Shown: positions 43,898 through 52,854 of the stretch, one piece after another
Numbering within the stretch: position 1 is the first letter of the stretch
Layout: every line of letters begins with the position of its first letter
The notes under the pieces: generated by a model
The model's database searches: none
What the model saw: the letters and a program-made list of their open reading frames with translations, nothing else
Told to the model about the DNA's origin: nothing
Assembly (NCBI GenBank): GCA_036496605.1
Contig: DASXKV010000006.1
Coordinates: forward strand, 52,640 to 116,639
Length of the DNA: 64,000 nucleotides
Reading direction: 5' to 3'
DNA from: Gemmatimonadaceae bacterium
GTDB taxonomy: Bacteria; Gemmatimonadota; Gemmatimonadetes; Gemmatimonadales; Gemmatimonadaceae
Made by a program: the position numbers and the translations under genes

Positions 43898-44989
43898 ATG
43901 AAGATCGTTCATGTCATGTTCGCTGTTGCGGCTCTATCGGCCAACACGGCCCTTTCGCAGCAGCAGCAATCGTCTGCCTTCAGCGTTGGTAGCGCGACGG
44001 CGCAGCGCGGTACGACTGCGACGGGAGTGATCGCCGTGCCCGCGGGCTCCGACTCGGCGCTCGACATTCCCGTCGCCGTGATTCATGGCGCCCGACCGGG
44101 ACCGGTCGTCGCGTTCGTTGCCGGGAGCCACGGTACCGAGTACAGCTCGATCGTCGCGATGCAGCGACTGATTCCGCGCATTGATGCAGCGAAGCTCGCC
44201 GGCACGGTAATTGTGGTGCCGATCATCAACATCGCGTCGTGGACGCAGATGACACCGCACGTGAATCCCATCGATCGCAAAGGGATGAACAGCTCGTATC
44301 CGGGCGACGCGAGCGGGACGCAGACGCAACGCGCGTTGGCGTTGATGACGAGCCAGGTCGTCGCGCCGGCGGATGTCGTCGTCGACCTGCATGGCGGTGA
44401 TCTCGACGAGAACCTCCGCCCGTACAGCTACTGGTTCCGCGGGGGCAAGACGGCGCAGGACTCGGCCGGTCTCAAGCTCATCATGGCATTCGGACTCGAT
44501 CACGTGATCGTCACCGACGTGGATCCGTCGGCGCCTAACGCGGGGCGGTCGTTATCCGGGCAAGCGCTGGTGCGGGGCAAGACGGTGCTCGTCGCCGAAG
44601 CCGGACGAAGCGGCGTCGTCGCGCCGGGTGACATTAGCGCCCTCGTTGAGGGTTCGCTCAACGTGCTCGCGGCGCTGAAGATGATCGATCGCCGCTACAC
44701 GCCCGTCAGGCGGCCGGTGTGGCTGGATGGCGCCGGCGCCCGCCTCGCGGCGGAGAGCGCGGGCGTGTTCATCGCCTCGGTGGATCGCGACACGCGGGTG
44801 AAGAAGGGCCAGCTGCTGGGCTACACGACCGATTTTCTCGGCCGGAAGACAGGTGAGGTGCGCTCACCGATCGACGGCCTGGTGACGTTCATTCGAGGCG
44901 TGCCATCGATGTGGGCGCACGCCACTCTCGTAAACATTCTCCCGGTGCTCGAGCGCCCTGCCCCGTGGAAAGCTCCTACGCCTCGCTGA
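43898..44989 (+). CDS. Succinylglutamate desuccinylase/aspartoacylase-family M14 protein, exported
   Basis: A 363-residue protein from the ATG at 43898, which begins a signal peptide (MKIVHVMFAVAALSANTALS). The AstE/AspA-type zinc motif appears as GSHGTEYSS, with His78 and Glu81, and the third ligand as VDLHGGD, His165. The typical C-terminal beta-domain (RSGVVAPGD, then RVKKGQLLGYTTDFLGR) follows, with GAGAHLA-like Gly/Ala loops. Members cleave an acyl or amide bond on amino-acid-like substrates. Its export fits with peptide or N-acyl-amino-acid breakdown in the periplasm. It follows the kinase gene by 40 bp on the same strand. Confidence 0.86.
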   Translation: MKIVHVMFAVAALSANTALSQQQQSSAFSVGSATAQRGTTATGVIAVPAGSDSALDIPVAVIHGARPGPVVAFVAGSHGTEYSSIVAMQRLIPRIDAAKLAGTVIVVPIINIASWTQMTPHVNPIDRKGMNSSYPGDASGTQTQRALALMTSQVVAPADVVVDLHGGDLDENLRPYSYWFRGGKTAQDSAGLKLIMAFGLDHVIVTDVDPSAPNAGRSLSGQALVRGKTVLVAEAGRSGVVAPGDISALVEGSLNVLAALKMIDRRYTPVRRPVWLDGAGARLAAESAGVFIASVDRDTRVKKGQLLGYTTDFLGRKTGEVRSPIDGLVTFIRGVPSMWAHATLVNILPVLERPAPWKAPTPR

Positions 44990-44998
44990 TTTGTTTTG

Positions 44999-45023
44999 TC
45001 ATCCTGAGCGAAGCGAAGGATCT
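44999..45023. repeat. Family D palindrome between convergent genes
   Basis: An exact family D copy lying 9 bp after the stop of the M14 gene and 12 bp before the stop of the convergent tricorn gene. Followed by GCGTCCTT, which also follows the copy at 12641 (GTGTCCTT), so the repeat unit is longer than the palindrome. Confidence 0.78.
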
Positions 45024-45035
45024 AGCGTCCTTGGT

Positions 45036-48000
45036 CTAGGGGTTTTTGCGAGACGTTCTATCAATCGGCGCTGGACGTGCAACTCTCAAGGCCGGCTTCG
45101 TCTTGAGGATTGTCAGGGCTTCCTGCACCGCGCGCTCGAGCTGCGGATCGTGCCCCTTGATGACATCAGCGGGCGTGTATTCGACGTCGACGTCCGGCGG
45201 GACACCCTCGTTCTCGATCGCCCACTTCCCCTGCAGATCATAGAATGCTAAACCCGGCGCGGTGATGCCGCCGCCGTCGATCGTTTGCGGAACGCCTAAC
45301 GTGCCAACGAGCCCGCCCCAGGTGCGCGTGCCGATGAGCGGGCCGATCTGCCGCTGGTGGAACATGTACGGCAGCGCGTCACCGCCCGAGCCGGCCGATT
45401 CGTTGATCAGCATCACCTTCGGACCGTAGATGCCGGCAATCGGCGTCGTGGATACCTTGCCCTCGCGCGTCGCGAAATAGCCCATCGGTTTGCGCTCGAG
45501 CTCATTGACGATATAGTCCGCGACCATGCCGCCGTGGTTGTAGCGCTCGTCGATCACCGCCCCTTCCTTCTCCTGCTGCGCATAGAAGTAACGCGTGAAC
45601 GACGTGTACCCGCCGCCTGCGGTGTTCGGTAGCCATACGTAGGCCAGCCGTCCACCGGAGAGCTGATCGACCTTGCGGCGATTCGCCTCGACCCAGGCAC
45701 GCGTGCGCAGGCCTTCCTCGCTCGCCACCGGCACGACCGTCACGACGCGCGAGTCGTCACCCGTCGGCGACTTCCCGACGCGAATCTCGGTTTGATGGCC
45801 TGCCGTTCCTAGGAACACGCTGTAGAGGTTCGTCGGCGGCGTGAGCGGACGCCCATTCACCTCGAGGATGTAATCGCCCTCGGCCACGCGAATGCCCGGC
45901 GCGCTGAGGGGCGCGCGCAGATCCGGATTCCAGTTCTCGCCGCTGTAAATGTGCGTGATGCGATACCGCCCGTTCTCGATCGCGAAGTCGGCGCCTAACA
46001 AGCCCACCGACTCCGGCTGTTCCTCGGGCTCATCGCCGGGACCGCTCAGGTACGAGTGGCCAACGGTGAGCTCGCCGCCGGTGAGCGCGATGATGTAGCC
46101 AAGGTCCGAGCGATGGCCGACGAACGGCAGAAATGGAGCGTACTTGTCGTACACTGCCTGCCAGTTCGCGCCATGCATCTTCGCGTCGTAGAAGTAATCG
46201 CGCTGGGTGCGCCACGTTTCCTTGAAGATCTCCGGCCACTCGGCTCGCGGATCGACCAGCATCTCGAGCTGGCCGACGTTGATTGCGCCCTCGCCAACTT
46301 TCGCGGGCTTATCGGCGGCGACGATACCCCAGCGGCTTTCCGGCGCACCGCGCGCCGCTTGATAGAGCAGCTTCTTTCGGTCGCCGGAGAGCGTGTAGGA
46401 GCGAATGCCTTCGAGGATTGGCGTCGCCGAGCGCTCCTTGATCTGGTAGCGCTCCAATCGCGCCGCGCCGCCAGCGTTAGGCATGGCGTCCATGTAAAGG
46501 AAACTGCCGGCCGTGGCCGCGCTCAGATCACTGTAGTCACCGGCGGGGACACCGATCGGGAGAATCCGTTGCGCGATGCCGTCGAGATCGATGCGAACCT
46601 GTGACGCGGTCGTGTCGGCGCGCGGCTTGGACGCGAGCGCGACGACGGCTGCCGCCGCGGCGATGGGCTCGTCGCCCGCCTCGGGGAGTAGCGGTGATGG
46701 CTCGCTCGCCGAGAGCACCGCGAGATAGATCGAGCGTCTTGCCGGCCGATCGAGCGAGCTCATTTCCAGCCAGCTCGTTCGTGGACCGTAGTCGGTGCTG
46801 GCGAGGAAGTAGAGGTACTTCCCGCCGGCGTCGAACGCCGGCGACACGACATCCGACATGCCGTCGGTGATCTGATGCGGCTTCCCTTCCTCGAGCGAGT
46901 AGAGGAACACTGCTCGCATGTGGCTGTCGATATTTCGTGAATACGCAACCCAGCGCGAATCGGGCGACCACGCCATATCGATATCGCGCGTCGGGTCGAA
47001 GTACGTATCGCTGTCGATCTTCGTCGCACGGCCGCTCGCGACGTCGAGCGTCCACAGCGTCAGGTGATTGTCCTCGAGGAGGAGGTGCTTGCCGTCGGGC
47101 GACCAGGTTGGCGACGAGTAGTAGCCGTTCCCCGGCAGCGTCACGACGCGCGGCTTCGCGAGGCCCAGCTGATCGCCGATCATGAGCTGATACTCACCAC
47201 TCGCGTCGGACAGCCAGGCGACCTGCGATCCATCAGGTGACCACACCGGACTGTGCTCGTGCGCACCGGTCGTTCGGGTGAGATTTCGGTAATCGCCTTG
47301 CGTCGCGGGAACCGTAAAGACGTCGCCGCGTGCCTCGAAGGCGGCGCGAACTCCCGTCGGCGATAGCGACGCGCTCCGAATCATGCTCGCGACGTGCTTC
47401 ATCTGCGGCCGCGCCCAGGGCAGGTCGCCTTTGACGTCGATCTCGAGCTTTCGCGATTGACCGGTCTTCACGTCGAACAGGTGGACGTAGCCCGCCTGCT
47501 CATAGACGATCGCATCGGGGCCGGCCGACGCGTTTTGAATGTCGTAATCGTCGTGGTGCGTGAGCTGCTCGGTCTTTTTGCTATCGAGGTTGTACGCAAA
47601 CAGGTTCGCGGTGTAGTTGCGATCGGAGACGAAGTAGACGGTGTTGCCGATCCACATCGGATCGCTGTCGTTGCTATTCGCGCGCGGGAGCTTCTCGACC
47701 GAGTAGTCGGCGAGACTGATGATCCAGATCGGATGCGTGCGGCCGCCGCGATAGTGCCGCCATTCGCTCGCCTCGTACCATTCGGGGATGAACTGCGTCC
47801 CGATCTCCTCGTACGCGAAGCGCTTGCCGTCTGGCGAATAGGTGCCCGAGTAGGCGCGCGGCATCGGTAGCACCTCGGGAAGTCCGCCATCGATCGAGAT
47901 GCTCCACAGCCGGTAATACGATTGCTGCGGCGCGCTCGTCCGCTCGGAGGCGAAGAGCACGTGCTTGCTGTCGGCCGTCCAGCCGCGCGCACGATCGACG

Positions 48001-48320
48001 CCGGGATGATACGTTAGGCGCTTCGGGTCGCCACCGGCGGCAGGGATGACATAGACGTCGGTGTTGCCGCCGCTCGTGCCGCTGTAGGCGATGAGCGATC
48101 CGTCGGGCGAGAACTGCGGATCGGTCTCCACGCCGGGCGTGGCGGTGAGACGACGCGCCGAGCCGCCGTTACGGCCCACCACCCAGAGGTCGCCGGCGTA
48201 CTCGAAGGCGACGAGGTCTTTGCTGACGGCGGGGTGACGAAGGAGGCGAGTGCCTTGAGCGCTCAGAGGCGCCGCCGTCGCAAGGACGGCAGCGATAGCA
48301 AGCAATAATCGGGCGGACAT
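45036..48320 (-). CDS. Tricorn-type S41 family peptidase, exported
   Basis: A 1094-residue protein with a signal peptide (MSARLLLAIAAVLATAAPLSAQ). The first half is beta-propeller of WD40/PD40-like repeats (DPQFSPDGSLIAYSG, then TYSPDGKRFAYEE, SPVWSPDGSQVAWLS and PTWSPDGKHLLLED). Residues about 640-1060 hold the tricorn PDZ and S41 core, with LINESAGSGGDALPYMFH providing the likely Ser nucleophile. The enzyme degrades oligopeptides; tricorn in archaea works on proteasome products, but bacterial secreted copies act in the periplasm. It lies 77 bp after susD of locus 2 on the same strand and is probably its operon partner. Convergent with the M14 gene. Confidence 0.9.
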   Translation of the reverse strand: MSARLLLAIAAVLATAAPLSAQGTRLLRHPAVSKDLVAFEYAGDLWVVGRNGGSARRLTATPGVETDPQFSPDGSLIAYSGTSGGNTDVYVIPAAGGDPKRLTYHPGVDRARGWTADSKHVLFASERTSAPQQSYYRLWSISIDGGLPEVLPMPRAYSGTYSPDGKRFAYEEIGTQFIPEWYEASEWRHYRGGRTHPIWIISLADYSVEKLPRANSNDSDPMWIGNTVYFVSDRNYTANLFAYNLDSKKTEQLTHHDDYDIQNASAGPDAIVYEQAGYVHLFDVKTGQSRKLEIDVKGDLPWARPQMKHVASMIRSASLSPTGVRAAFEARGDVFTVPATQGDYRNLTRTTGAHEHSPVWSPDGSQVAWLSDASGEYQLMIGDQLGLAKPRVVTLPGNGYYSSPTWSPDGKHLLLEDNHLTLWTLDVASGRATKIDSDTYFDPTRDIDMAWSPDSRWVAYSRNIDSHMRAVFLYSLEEGKPHQITDGMSDVVSPAFDAGGKYLYFLASTDYGPRTSWLEMSSLDRPARRSIYLAVLSASEPSPLLPEAGDEPIAAAAAVVALASKPRADTTASQVRIDLDGIAQRILPIGVPAGDYSDLSAATAGSFLYMDAMPNAGGAARLERYQIKERSATPILEGIRSYTLSGDRKKLLYQAARGAPESRWGIVAADKPAKVGEGAINVGQLEMLVDPRAEWPEIFKETWRTQRDYFYDAKMHGANWQAVYDKYAPFLPFVGHRSDLGYIIALTGGELTVGHSYLSGPGDEPEEQPESVGLLGADFAIENGRYRITHIYSGENWNPDLRAPLSAPGIRVAEGDYILEVNGRPLTPPTNLYSVFLGTAGHQTEIRVGKSPTGDDSRVVTVVPVASEEGLRTRAWVEANRRKVDQLSGGRLAYVWLPNTAGGGYTSFTRYFYAQQEKEGAVIDERYNHGGMVADYIVNELERKPMGYFATREGKVSTTPIAGIYGPKVMLINESAGSGGDALPYMFHQRQIGPLIGTRTWGGLVGTLGVPQTIDGGGITAPGLAFYDLQGKWAIENEGVPPDVDVEYTPADVIKGHDPQLERAVQEALTILKTKPALRVARPAPIDRTSRKNP

Positions 48321-48397
48321 GGTCTACGATGAAAAGGCTGAAACGTGATTGAGTAGTCGATCAGTCCAGAAGCAGTGCGCCACGGCGACGCGAACGA

Positions 48398-49717
48398 TTA
48401 CGGATGACTGATGCTCGGATTGTTGTTCCGCTCGACGTCGGGAAGCGGGAAGCAGAGTTGAATGCCGGTGTCGAGGCCGTAGGCGCCGCCCTTCGAGAAG
48501 GGCGTTCCTTTCACCGGTGTCGCTTGCAGGTTGTAGCGAATGAGGTCGCCGAGACGCTGACTCTCGAGGAACAGCTCGCGACGGCGCTCCTCGATGATCT
48601 GCGCCTGAACCTCCGCCTGTGTGCCGCCCGCATATGGCGGAATGTTCGCCTTCGTGTGCAGCAGATTGATCGCTGCCACCGCGGACGCGTTGCCTGCAGG
48701 CGTGCCCGTCGCGTTATCGGCTTCGGCCTTGATCAACTGCGCCTCGGCCGAACGGGCAATCGAAATCGGCGCTCCGATATTTCCATACTTCGTCTGCTGG
48801 AAGACTTCGGTGGCCTGGTCCTGACCCTTAATGCCGGCATCGACGACTTTGACGCGCGGGTCGGGGACGCCCTGCCACGTCAGATTGCGGAAGCTCGGAT
48901 CGACCGACGAGTAGAAGCCGCGGTACATCTGCGTCCAGACGAGATTCTCGCGCCGCGTGACGGCGCTGGAGTAGCTGGCAGTCAGGGCAAAGCTGTCCGG
49001 CACCGTCGCCGCCTCGGCTCCGGCTGCCGCTACCTGCCCGAGGTCGAGCAGGGCTCGCGCGCGTCCGATGTGCGCAGCGTTGAGCATTGTCGTATTGTTG
49101 GCCCCCGTCGCCGCGGTGATGGCGGTCGCGAATCGCTTGAGCGCCTCGCTATCCACCTGTGCGCGCGAGAGCTCCGGACCCTGATCGATTGCGGCGCTGC
49201 ACATCCCTTCGCCGAGGAGCACGAGGCTGTAGCCGGCGTACGTCGCGGCCGTCGCAATGAGGCTCTGACGGTTGGCCACCTGCGCATCCGTCCAGCCCTG
49301 GAGTAGCTTGAGCGCATGATCGCCCTGGAAGCGCGCGACCGATAGCGGCGTATAGAGGCCCGGCGTCTGCGTGCTGTTGCACGAGCCGGTCGAATATGGA
49401 ATCGAGCCGGAGAAGATCGTGCGTCGATCGTAGTCCCAGCCGGCCTGTGCGAGCTGGGAATCGATGAGCTCATCGCCGACGAGTCCGCCGGCGATGATGT
49501 ATTGAACGAAGGAGCACTCGAAGTCACCGATCGCGCCGTTCACGAGCAGTTGCGCATAGACGGGATTATCGAGAGTGGCGGCATCGACGCGGCTCGGCGC
49601 TTCCTGGTTGAGGATGCGGCTCGCATCAGTGCAGGCAACGGTGGTGGCAGCCGCAAGCAGCGTCAGGCTCACGACGCGCGCCAGACCGCGCATTTCACGT
49701 TTGTGAATCGAGATCAT
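48398..49717 (-). CDS. SusD/RagB-like lipoprotein (locus 2)
   Basis: A 439-residue lipoprotein from the ATG at 49715-49717 (MISIHKREMRGLAR), with lipobox TTVAC after a short hydrophobic stretch. The longer open frame to 50314 overlaps susC and is not coding. Family motifs: GWDYDRRTIF, YAGYSLVLLGEGMCSAAID, IARSAEAQLIKAE, IEERRRELFLESQRLGDLIRY, GAYGLDTGIQLCFPLP and VERNNNPSI. It presents ligand to the SusC barrel outside the cell. Its gene follows susC by 32 bp and precedes the tricorn peptidase, suggesting a peptide ligand (inference). Confidence 0.92.
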   Translation of the reverse strand: MISIHKREMRGLARVVSLTLLAAATTVACTDASRILNQEAPSRVDAATLDNPVYAQLLVNGAIGDFECSFVQYIIAGGLVGDELIDSQLAQAGWDYDRRTIFSGSIPYSTGSCNSTQTPGLYTPLSVARFQGDHALKLLQGWTDAQVANRQSLIATAATYAGYSLVLLGEGMCSAAIDQGPELSRAQVDSEALKRFATAITAATGANNTTMLNAAHIGRARALLDLGQVAAAGAEAATVPDSFALTASYSSAVTRRENLVWTQMYRGFYSSVDPSFRNLTWQGVPDPRVKVVDAGIKGQDQATEVFQQTKYGNIGAPISIARSAEAQLIKAEADNATGTPAGNASAVAAINLLHTKANIPPYAGGTQAEVQAQIIEERRRELFLESQRLGDLIRYNLQATPVKGTPFSKGGAYGLDTGIQLCFPLPDVERNNNPSISHP

Positions 49718-49749
49718 ATGAGAGGTCTCCGCTCGGCGGTCGTGTCGGC

Positions 49750-52731
49750 TCAGAAAGTCACTGTGATTGTGGTGAGGAACTGCGCGAGCGTCGGCGTAAC
49801 CGCCTGATCGAACGCGATGTTCTGTGTTCCCAGGCTCGACCGGGACTCGGGGTCCAGACCGGTGTAGGGCGTCCAGGTGTGGAGGTTCCGGCCCGCGATC
49901 GTTAAGCCGACCGAGCTCGCGTTGATGCGCCGCGCCCAATCGGCCGGCCCCGTGAACGTCGCCGAGACCTCGCGAAGCCGCCAGAAGCTCCCGTTCTCCA
50001 TGTACGCGTCCGTGACCGTGAGCGAGCCACCGTTCTGATAGGTATAGAGCAACTTCGGATCGATCTTGTCCGGGTTCACGTTTCCGAAACACAAGCCGAA
50101 TCCCGAGCAGCGGTTGAAGGTGTCGGCGTTGAAGACCTTGTTGCCCTTTCGGAAATCGGCGAGGGCGTGGAGCTTCAGATGCTGGCCGATCGACAGCTCG
50201 CTGTTGAGCGAACCGCTGACCTTTGGCGTGATCGTGCCGAAGTAGAGCATCGGCGCCGTGGCGCAGGACACATCCGGACCACCTGGATGGTTGCCGCCCG
50301 TGCCGCCGTCGCACATCGCATTGGTCGCCTTCTTCGTCGTCGGATCGTAGGTCGCGCTCCGGACGATCTTCGTGAAGAACGCGCCGATCGGGAAGCCTTG
50401 CTCGTTGCGGTGGAATGGCAGCAGGATGGTGAAGAACGGCAACCCGCCCATGTTGTCAATGTGGTCGGTCGACGTGGCGATGTTCGCGCCGATGTCCCAC
50501 GACAGATCGCGACGTGAAACCGCGTTCGCGTTCACGCCAAGCTCGAACCCGTGGTTGCTGATGCGACCGATGTTGACCGGTTCCGCACCCGTATAACCAC
50601 TCGACGGGGCGATCGAGCGCTGGAGGATCGCGTCCTCGGTGCGCTTGTCGAAGTACGTGAAGTCGACCCCGACGCGCTTCATGATCGACGCCTCGAAGCC
50701 AGCCTCGAGCTCCGCCCCACGCTCGGGCTTGAGGTCCCGGTTGCCAGGGAATTGCGGGGTGACGATCGGCTTATCGGCTGGGCCGGTCGTCGGCGCGTAC
50801 GTCGTCAGCGCGGCGAATGAAGGAGGCTGCTGGCCGGAGAGGCCATACGCCGAGCGCAGGCGGAGCTGGTCCATCCAGCTGAAGCGCCAGAAACTTTCGT
50901 CGCTCACGACCCACGAGGCGCTGATCTTCGGATACGTCACGAGATGGACGTCCTTTCCAAACGCGCTGTTATTGTCGACGCGGACAGCGCCGGTCAGGAA
51001 CATGCGATCGCGCCAGGCGAGCTGCTGCTGAACGAAGGAGCCCAGGGTGGTGTTGGTGTTGAAGTCCTGGGTGCCCGTGCGAATCGCCGCCGCGGCGGCT
51101 GTCGTCAGGCCGGGTGCCGGGAACTGCGACGCGGTGATCGACGTCGAGTCGACGCGTTTGCGATAGAGCTGTCCGCCGACCGACGAGGTCGATACGAGAC
51201 TCGAGCTCAGGTTGAACGTCGCCGTGCCACTATAGTCGAGCGTCGCGTACGCGATGTTCCGGACGTCCTGGTTGATCGCGCCTAACGACGCGACCGGCCC
51301 GAAGAACTGGACGTACTGCGGCGGCAGGTAGTTGTTGAGCGCCTGGTCATCTTCGCTCGTCTGATCGAGGCCGACGGTGACGCGCTGCGTGAACCAACGG
51401 GTCGGACGATTATTGAGCTGAATGCTCGTCGTGAAGCGGTCGATGTTCTGTGTGTTGCGTACGTAGGCGTCGATGGCGTCCGGCGGCGCGATGAAGAAGC
51501 CGCGCGTCGGTCCGGACGCCGCGAGCGGATTGCCGTACTGCCCGTCGAAGAATCGGCCGAGCCCGTAGTCGGAGCCGAGCAGATCCGTGCCCTTGATGAG
51601 ATGGATGCTCGCTTGAATGTCGTACTTCTCGCTCGGCGCGATCGCGAGGTTCGCGTGGCCGGTGTAGCGACCGACGCGGTTGTTCGGCTCGATGCCGCTG
51701 TCGTGATCGTACGTCGAGGACAGATAGTAGTTGAGCGCACGCTCACCGCCGCGGACGTTGAGCTCGTACGTCTGCATGTGTCCCGTCTGGAAGAGCGGCG
51801 TACCATGCGCCGCTTCGGACGTCACCGGGTTCCAGGTGAGGACGTTGCCACTCACCGGATCCCGCGCGTAGTTCGTGGCCATGCGATCAGCGGCGTTCAT
51901 GAACCATTGGTTGCCTTGCCGCACGTACGCGCTGAAGTGCGGAGCACCGCCACCGCCCTTCTTGGTAATGATCTGTACGACGCCGTTCGAGGCTTCCGTG
52001 CCGTAGAGCGTGCCCGCCGCCGGACCCTTGATGATCTCGATCGACTCGATGTCCTCCGGCGCGATGTCGTCGAGACGCGACACGACGTTGCCGCCCTGCA
52101 CGCGCGGCCCGGTGCCGACTTCGTTCGACACGCGCACGCCGTCGACGTAGATCAAGGGCTGCTGCGAGAGCGATAACGTCGAGCGGCCGCGAATGTTGAG
52201 TACCGTGCCCGCGCCAGCGCGGCCGGTACCGCCGGTCACGACGACGCCCGGCGCGCGGCCATTGATCAGGGCACCGAGATCCCCGACCGCCGACGCTTGC
52301 AGCTGATCCGCGGCGGCGATCGTCGACACCGCATTGCCGACGGAGCGCTTCTCGACCGCGCCGGCGGTTCCCGTCACCACGAGTGCATTCAATTCGATCG
52401 GGGCTTCCGTCAAGAGAATGCGCAACCCTTCCGTGCCGACCGTGGCACGCTGCGTGACCGGTCGGTATCCGACGCGCCGGATCTCGAGCGTCACGTCACC
52501 AGCGGACAGTCCCGTCAACCGGAAATGCCCATTCACATCGGTCAGCGTTAGGCGACCCGTTCCCTGCGCCGCGATTTGCGCGCTGGCGACGGGTGCCTCC
52601 GTGCCGGTAGCAAGGACGGTCCCGGCGATGGTGCCGGCGCCAGCCTGGGCGCGAAGGCGCGCGGTTGGCGACAACGAGAGCAGGGCGAGCACACAGACGG
52701 TCGGCAGCCAACGGTACAGAACGAGTCGCAT
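49750..52731 (-). CDS. SusC/RagA-like TonB-linked outer membrane transporter (locus 2)
   Basis: A 993-residue protein from the ATG at 52729-52731, which begins a signal peptide (MRLVLYRWLPTVCVLALLS... RLRAQ) and has GGAG six bases upstream. Next come the regulatory domain (GTIAGTVLATGTEAPVASAQI), plug (SAVGDLGALINGRAPGVVV, then IYVDGVRVSN and EIIKGPAAGTLYGTEASNGV) and barrel, ending in the C-terminal Phe (TTITVTF). It imports a ligand by TonB action. Operon order susC-susD-tricorn. The upstream 123 bp hold a TGGTATACCA palindrome, and a GntR gene lies before that on the same strand. Confidence 0.93.
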   Translation of the reverse strand: MRLVLYRWLPTVCVLALLSLSPTARLRAQAGAGTIAGTVLATGTEAPVASAQIAAQGTGRLTLTDVNGHFRLTGLSAGDVTLEIRRVGYRPVTQRATVGTEGLRILLTEAPIELNALVVTGTAGAVEKRSVGNAVSTIAAADQLQASAVGDLGALINGRAPGVVVTGGTGRAGAGTVLNIRGRSTLSLSQQPLIYVDGVRVSNEVGTGPRVQGGNVVSRLDDIAPEDIESIEIIKGPAAGTLYGTEASNGVVQIITKKGGGGAPHFSAYVRQGNQWFMNAADRMATNYARDPVSGNVLTWNPVTSEAAHGTPLFQTGHMQTYELNVRGGERALNYYLSSTYDHDSGIEPNNRVGRYTGHANLAIAPSEKYDIQASIHLIKGTDLLGSDYGLGRFFDGQYGNPLAASGPTRGFFIAPPDAIDAYVRNTQNIDRFTTSIQLNNRPTRWFTQRVTVGLDQTSEDDQALNNYLPPQYVQFFGPVASLGAINQDVRNIAYATLDYSGTATFNLSSSLVSTSSVGGQLYRKRVDSTSITASQFPAPGLTTAAAAAIRTGTQDFNTNTTLGSFVQQQLAWRDRMFLTGAVRVDNNSAFGKDVHLVTYPKISASWVVSDESFWRFSWMDQLRLRSAYGLSGQQPPSFAALTTYAPTTGPADKPIVTPQFPGNRDLKPERGAELEAGFEASIMKRVGVDFTYFDKRTEDAILQRSIAPSSGYTGAEPVNIGRISNHGFELGVNANAVSRRDLSWDIGANIATSTDHIDNMGGLPFFTILLPFHRNEQGFPIGAFFTKIVRSATYDPTTKKATNAMCDGGTGGNHPGGPDVSCATAPMLYFGTITPKVSGSLNSELSIGQHLKLHALADFRKGNKVFNADTFNRCSGFGLCFGNVNPDKIDPKLLYTYQNGGSLTVTDAYMENGSFWRLREVSATFTGPADWARRINASSVGLTIAGRNLHTWTPYTGLDPESRSSLGTQNIAFDQAVTPTLAQFLTTITVTF

Positions 52732-52810
52732 AGCGCACTCCGGAGTGCGGGACGTGGGCGGAGTCGAGGGGAGAACGGCGCGGAGGGGGTGAAGCGCGCC
52801 GCGAATATGG

Positions 52811-52820
52811 TGGTATACCA
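52811..52820. promoter_or_regulatory. Palindrome TGGTATACCA upstream of susC (locus 2), candidate GntR operator
   Basis: A perfect 10-bp inverted repeat located 80 bp before the susC ATG and 34 bp after the stop of the FCD-GntR gene. It matches the TGGTNNNACCA-like sites of FCD regulators. Shares the GGTATACC core with 29615-29626. Function inferred. Confidence 0.5.
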
Positions 52821-52854
52821 ACTCGGCCGCAATGCTGGCCGGTCACACGAGAGG

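Noticed and set aside
49718..50314. N-terminal extension of susD locus 2
   Set aside because: It overlaps the susC gene and has no domain; the lipoprotein signal peptide starts at 49717.
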